This document shows positions 5,581-8,911 of a stretch of DNA of 8,911 bases, in pieces. The stretch spans positions 1 to 8,911 of the forward strand of contig JAJDBA010000035.1 of assembly GCA_029261675.1 (NCBI GenBank), read 5' to 3'. The translations under genes and the position numbers were made by a program. Each line of letters starts with the position of its first letter. The stretch's first letter is position 1. The notes beneath the pieces were generated by a model. The model had not been told where the DNA came from, ran no database searches, and saw only the letters and a program-made list of their open reading frames with translations. This DNA comes from Nitrospinaceae bacterium (GTDB lineage Bacteria > Nitrospinota > Nitrospinia > Nitrospinales > VA-1).

Positions 5581-5910
5581 ATGAAAAAAAGAACTTCTAC
5601 TCAATTCGCCATTGTGTCTTTCACAGGGGACGCTTCTCTAACCTATGAAGATATAAAAAAGGCCAACAATGGCGAAATTGGTTTTCATTTCATCATCGAC
5701 CCTCAAGGGCAGATTTTGATGGGCAGGCATTCCTCCAAAGTGGGAGCCTATTCTCCCGAGTTCGATGAGACCAGCTTAGGTATTTGCGTTATTGGAACAC
5801 GACATGAAATGGAAGATGCCCAATCCATTTCCCTTACTCTACTACTCGAAAATCTGAAAACGGAATTTCCAGAAATCGAGAGCGCTAAGTATATTTATCA
5901 AGAAGATTGA
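5581..5910 (+). CDS. Catalytically dead amidase_2/T7 lysozyme-like domain protein
   Basis: This 109-residue protein resembles zinc N-acetylmuramoyl-L-alanine amidases of the T7 lysozyme/PGRP type. G-F-H-F-I-I-D at 34-40 matches the family's GYHFII, G-R at 48-49 and V-G-A at 54-56 follow, and S-L-G-I-C-V-I-G at 65-72 matches SIGICLVG. The active site is gone. The first zinc histidine near residue 14 is replaced (the stretch reads A-I-V-S-F-T), the catalytic tyrosine is F35, the second zinc histidine region reads Y-I-Y at 104-106, and the protein ends before the catalytic lysine and third ligand. The family is usually about 140-150 residues. There is no signal peptide, so it is probably cytosolic. 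The downstream frames do not restore the missing end. It may be a non-enzymatic binding protein or a decaying gene; no ribosome site is obvious. It follows the secreted pair by 68 bases. Confidence 0.75.
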   Translation: MKKRTSTQFAIVSFTGDASLTYEDIKKANNGEIGFHFIIDPQGQILMGRHSSKVGAYSPEFDETSLGICVIGTRHEMEDAQSISLTLLLENLKTEFPEIESAKYIYQED

Positions 5911-5980
5911 ATCAAAAACTTATTTCTTAGTAGCACCCTCCTCTCCCTCAATATCATTCGAGTTTTGAATTCTACAAGGG

Positions 5981-5986
5981 TATAAT
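5981..5986 (+). promoter_or_regulatory. Perfect -10 box before the envelope operon
   Basis: TATAAT lies about 28 bases before the start codon at 6014, with predicted transcription start near 5993. No good -35 lies 16-18 bases upstream (the best is TTCGAG at 18), so this would be a weak or activator-dependent promoter. Its position supports the three downstream genes forming an operon separate from the amidase-like gene. Confidence 0.4.
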
Positions 5987-6013
5987 CTCCCAAACCCCAA
6001 TTGAGAGGATTTT

Positions 6014-6520
6014 ATGATTCACCAGCTACTGAAAATTTTCAAAGCACTGAACTCGGACGAAAAGCCCTGGCAATTGAGCCTAGGGTTGGCCTTCGGCGGA
6101 ATCATCGGCTTGATGCCACTTTGGACACCGCATAATATCTTCCTTATTTTTCTGGCTTTCATAATCAACTTAAATTTCGCGCTTCTCATCGTCGGCCTTG
6201 TCTTTTTCTCTGGAATCGCTTATATCCTCGATCCTATTTTCCATCAAATCGGCCTCACTGTTTTGACAGCAGAGGGAATGCAGGATTTTTGGAACGGATT
6301 TTTCAGCAATCCCATTTTTCTTTTTGACAGACTTAACAATACGCTGGTAATGGGTAGCCTCTTGTTCTCTTTCGCCGCATCGGTGCCTTTATTTTTTCTA
6401 CTCAATTTTTTAATCCGAAAATACCGACAGCACATCCAGGGCATTTTTGAAAAGATTCCGATTCTAAATTCACTCAAAATCGCAAAAGTTTATGACACCC
6501 TTTCTGGAGGTGGAAAATGA
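6014..6520 (+). CDS. Small inner-membrane protein, TIGR03546/DUF2062-like
   Basis: This 168-residue integral membrane protein matches my memory of the uncharacterised TIGR03546 family, related to DUF2062. Hydrophobic segments are at about 21-35, 41-56, 56-72 and 108-134. The short loop with P35-L-W-T-P-H40 after the first segment is typical of the group, and the ends are charged: K-A-L-N-S-D-E-K-P-W near the start and a basic I-R-K-Y-R after the last segment. GAGAGG lies 5 bases before the ATG and supports the start. The stop overlaps the next start in ATGA, so the two are translationally coupled. As I recall, the TIGR03545 and TIGR03546 families occur as a two-gene pair in a minority of outer-membrane bacteria. 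The biochemical role is unknown; a membrane partner for the large AsmA-like protein is my inference. Confidence 0.85.
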   Translation: MIHQLLKIFKALNSDEKPWQLSLGLAFGGIIGLMPLWTPHNIFLIFLAFIINLNFALLIVGLVFFSGIAYILDPIFHQIGLTVLTAEGMQDFWNGFFSNPIFLFDRLNNTLVMGSLLFSFAASVPLFFLLNFLIRKYRQHIQGIFEKIPILNSLKIAKVYDTLSGGGK

Positions 6521-8295
6521 AATTTTTTCGCTGGCAAGGTGTTATCGCATTTGCTCTTATCGGCGGCGGTATCGCAGCATTTTCAATGCTGTTTATGGAT
6601 GGAATGATTGAACGAGGTATCGAAGAGAATGGATCTCAAGCTGCAAAAACACAAATCGATCTGGCTTCGCTGTCCACCTCCCTCCTGTCGCAGGCTGCTC
6701 GTATTGATGGGCTGGAAGTAGCGAATCCCAACAACAACATGGAAAACCTGCTACAAGTCGAAAATCTTTCAATGGATATAGATGGCACTAAAGCCCTGGC
6801 CCGAAAAATTGTCATTGATGATTTGCAGGCCAATGGCATACGTCTAAATCAAAAACGCAGGTCTCCAGCAAAAATTATTAGCTCACCTGACAAAGATGAT
6901 CCAGCAAAACAGAAAAGCGAAGAATCAGGCTCCATCGGCCTACCAGGCCTAGGCGGAATTGACATCAAATCGCCTGAAGAAATTCTCAAATCAGAAAAAC
7001 TAGAAACTTTGGAAGCTGCAAATCGCGCCAAAGAAACAATAGAAAACCTGGAATCAAAATGGAAAAATAAATTCGCCACCGACCTGAATCCCAACTCACT
7101 AAAGGAAACCCAACAGAAACTGAAACAACTGCAAGAAAAAGTTAAGAGCGGCGGCCTTGCAAGTGTCCCGGAAACAATTCAGGAATTCAAAAGCCTGCAA
7201 AAAGAAATTCAAGATCGTATTAGCCGCATCGCATCGCTCAAATCAGAATTTGAGAAAGATGTGCAGGCTGCAAAGAAGCAACTGGCAGAATTGAAAAACT
7301 TGCCCAAAAAAGATTTTGACCGATTGAAGAAAAAATATTCCCTAAATGCAGAAGGGGGTGGCAATGCTCTAGGAACGTTAATAGAGGGGCCTCTAAAAGC
7401 CAAACTCGACAAAGCCTGGAAAGCTTATAAAATGTTGAGTCCCTATCTGAACAAACCCAAAACTCCCGCAGCAGAGGACTATCAGTACGTTCGCGGCAAA
7501 GGTGTGGATGTTCGTTTTGCACAGAGTCATCCTGACTTTCTATTGCGACACGCGAACCTCTCCATGAGCTTGCTCGACACAGAAGTTAAGGGAGAATTAA
7601 AAGATCTAACAGACAATCCCAAAGTTTACGGCAAACCCGCCGTCATGGATTTCCAAGCGGGTAAAAATGACAAGTTCGATTCTTTCAACCTCAATGCTGA
7701 ACTAGACAAAACAGATAGCCAAAGCAAAGACACACTTAAAATAAATTTCAAAGGACTGAACCTTCAAGGTATTCAAAGTGAAGGCGCAGGAAAAATCAAA
7801 GGCGGCTTAGCCAATATAAAAGGGCAGCTAAAGATTACTAATGAAAACGATCTGGATGGAAGCTTCAAAGCCGAACTCGAAAACATTTCACTTTCTATTC
7901 CGAAACAAGGCGGCAACGAATTAGCGAACACCATTGCCGACTCGCTTTCTGCCATTGACCGCATCAATATTACCGTTGGCATTAACGGAACCATCGAAAA
8001 TTACCAGTTGGATATTCAATCAAACCTGAATGACATCATTTCAGGAGCCGTTAAAAGCGCTCTGGCCGGGAAAATGAAAGGATTTGAAGACTCCTTAATG
8101 AAAGCCATTCAGCAGAAAGCCGGAGGTTCTATAGCAGGTGCCAATGGATCTCTTTCTGGGTTACTGGGCCAAAACAAAATACTCGAAGAAAACCAGTCTG
8201 CCTACGGCGGACTGTTGGGCCAAGCTAAAGGCGGAGCATCGGGGATCAAATCACCCCCCTTATCATTACCCGGCGGCTTTAAATTACCTTTTTAG
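6517..8295 (+). CDS. Membrane-anchored AsmA-like protein with coiled-coil insert (TIGR03545-type)
   Basis: This 592-residue protein has a single N-terminal membrane segment (about 8-27), so most of it should be periplasmic. Residues 40-112 look like the start of AsmA/DUF748-type proteins: I-D-L-A-S-L, then G-L-E-V-A-N-P, V-E-N-L-S-M-D-I-D and I-D-D-L-Q-A-N-G-I-R-L. A charged coiled-coil region follows at about 155-275, rich in K, E, Q and L. Beta-rich repeats at about 325-505 (for example L-K-I-N-F-K-G-L-N-L-Q-G, and I-N-I-T-V-G-I-N-G-T-I-E-N-Y) resemble AsmA/TamB strands. A Gly/Ser/Leu-rich tail ends at 592. AsmA-like relatives such as TamB and YhdP move phospholipid between the membranes; applying that here is inference. 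Sequence and context fit the TIGR03545 family, partner of the gene just upstream (4-base overlap). A secreted DUF4197 gene follows after 33 bases. Confidence 0.85.
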   Translation: MKFFRWQGVIAFALIGGGIAAFSMLFMDGMIERGIEENGSQAAKTQIDLASLSTSLLSQAARIDGLEVANPNNNMENLLQVENLSMDIDGTKALARKIVIDDLQANGIRLNQKRRSPAKIISSPDKDDPAKQKSEESGSIGLPGLGGIDIKSPEEILKSEKLETLEAANRAKETIENLESKWKNKFATDLNPNSLKETQQKLKQLQEKVKSGGLASVPETIQEFKSLQKEIQDRISRIASLKSEFEKDVQAAKKQLAELKNLPKKDFDRLKKKYSLNAEGGGNALGTLIEGPLKAKLDKAWKAYKMLSPYLNKPKTPAAEDYQYVRGKGVDVRFAQSHPDFLLRHANLSMSLLDTEVKGELKDLTDNPKVYGKPAVMDFQAGKNDKFDSFNLNAELDKTDSQSKDTLKINFKGLNLQGIQSEGAGKIKGGLANIKGQLKITNENDLDGSFKAELENISLSIPKQGGNELANTIADSLSAIDRINITVGINGTIENYQLDIQSNLNDIISGAVKSALAGKMKGFEDSLMKAIQQKAGGSIAGANGSLSGLLGQNKILEENQSAYGGLLGQAKGGASGIKSPPLSLPGGFKLPF

Positions 8296-8328
8296 AAAAA
8301 AATACTTTTACTTCATTGGAGAAAAAAA

Positions 8329-8911
8329 ATGAAACGGATCTGGGTTATTACAATCTGGCTACTTCAAGTTATGCCAGCCCATGCAGGAATGTTTGACAGC
8401 ATCATGGAAACATTGAAAACCCCCGAACCCTCATCTTCTCTTTCTACCGACTCCATGATATCCGGACTCAAAGAAGCCCTTACCGTTGGAACTCAAAACG
8501 CTATTGGCTCCCTTGCAGCAAACAATGGTTATCTCAATAACAAAGAAATTGCGATTCCCATGCCATCTTCAATCTCCAATATATCAGACGTACTAAAAAC
8601 AGCAGGACAGGGAGATGTGGTAGACAACTTTGTTAAAAGCATGAATGGTGCGGCAGAAACAGCGGCTCCCCAAGCACAGTCCATCATATTGGATGCCATT
8701 AGCAACATGAACTTCAACGATGCTCAGCAGGTTTTAAACGGTGGCAACACCGCCGCGACAGATTATTTGAAAGACAAAACTTATGCCAAGATTTCCAGCG
8801 CCTTCCAGCCCACCATTTCTTCCAGCCTTGACAAAGTGGGTGGCACTGCAAACTTCAAACAAATGCTCGACATATTCAACAGCCTGCCCTTTATGCAAGC
8901 CAAGACCTTTG
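8329..8911 (+). CDS. Secreted DUF4197 family protein, C-terminus cut by window edge
   Basis: The first 194 codons are present. The signal peptide is basic (K2, R3) with a hydrophobic core at 5-15 and likely cleavage after A-H-A at residue 19. The mature sequence matches the DUF4197 pattern well: G-L-K-E-A-L-T-V-G at 46-54, I-A-I-P-M-P at 74-79, M-N-G-A-A-E-T-A at 105-112, A-I-S-N-M at 123-127, D-A-Q-Q-V-L-N-G-G at 131-139, A-A-T-D-Y-L at 142-147 and F-Q-P-T-I at 159-163. The family averages a little over 200 residues, so only a short C-terminal piece is missing. Function is unknown; the protein is mostly helical and should be periplasmic or attached to the outer membrane. GGAG 7 bases before the ATG supports the start. 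It follows the AsmA-like gene by 33 bases and is probably in the same operon. Confidence 0.9.
   Translation, partial: MKRIWVITIWLLQVMPAHAGMFDSIMETLKTPEPSSSLSTDSMISGLKEALTVGTQNAIGSLAANNGYLNNKEIAIPMPSSISNISDVLKTAGQGDVVDNFVKSMNGAAETAAPQAQSIILDAISNMNFNDAQQVLNGGNTAATDYLKDKTYAKISSAFQPTISSSLDKVGGTANFKQMLDIFNSLPFMQAKTF

Noticed and set aside
7238..7522. 94-codon minus-strand ORF inside the AsmA-like gene
   Set aside because: It is antisense to the coiled-coil coding region, rich in Cys/His/Leu from reverse reading, with no context support.
8138..8332. 64-codon plus-strand ORF crossing the end of the AsmA-like gene
   Set aside because: It lies in another frame of a well-supported gene, has biased low-complexity content and no ribosome site or family resemblance.

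Overview
The window looks like chromosomal DNA from a moderately AT-rich, outer-membrane-bearing (Gram-negative) bacterium. Three or more products carry signal peptides, one is an inner-membrane-anchored AsmA-like protein, and the TIGR03545/TIGR03546 pair is, as I recall it, restricted to bacteria with outer membranes. I lean towards Nitrospinota or a deltaproteobacterial-type lineage from overall flavour; this is a guess that the sequence alone cannot settle. I see no tRNA, rRNA, CRISPR array, insertion sequence or phage gene.

Left part (1-1501, all minus strand): a run of four genes, read right to left. These are an exported two-TPR protein, a stand-alone cyclic-nucleotide-binding domain protein with its own likely sigma70 promoter, a 79-aa helical protein of unknown function, and acylphosphatase, which is cut by the window edge.

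Middle part (1537-4018): an aldo/keto reductase on the plus strand converges with, and overlaps by 20 bases, a ScdA/YtfE/RIC-type di-iron protein that repairs iron-sulfur clusters. The repair gene diverges from an Nfu-type iron-sulfur carrier. The 222-base gap between repair and carrier genes holds a near-consensus promoter (TTGACA-17-TATATT) firing towards the repair gene, and a perfect 8+4+8 palindrome just after its expected start point. This suggests a repressor-controlled Fe-S stress module.

Accessory-looking part (4019-5910, plus strand): a 231-base gap without a gene, then two tandem paralogous secreted proteins of a family I do not recognise, only 3 bases apart. They are followed by a small protein shaped like a T7-lysozyme/amidase_2 domain that lacks all the zinc ligands and the catalytic residues.

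Right part (6014-8911, plus strand): a likely operon of a small DUF2062-like membrane protein (TIGR03546-type), a 592-aa membrane-anchored AsmA-like protein with a coiled-coil insert (TIGR03545-type; the two overlap by ATGA), and a secreted DUF4197 protein that runs off the right edge. Together these suggest a cell-envelope system, possibly for lipid or outer-membrane maintenance. The most promising undescribed biology is in the paralogous secreted pair, the dead amidase-like protein and this envelope operon.
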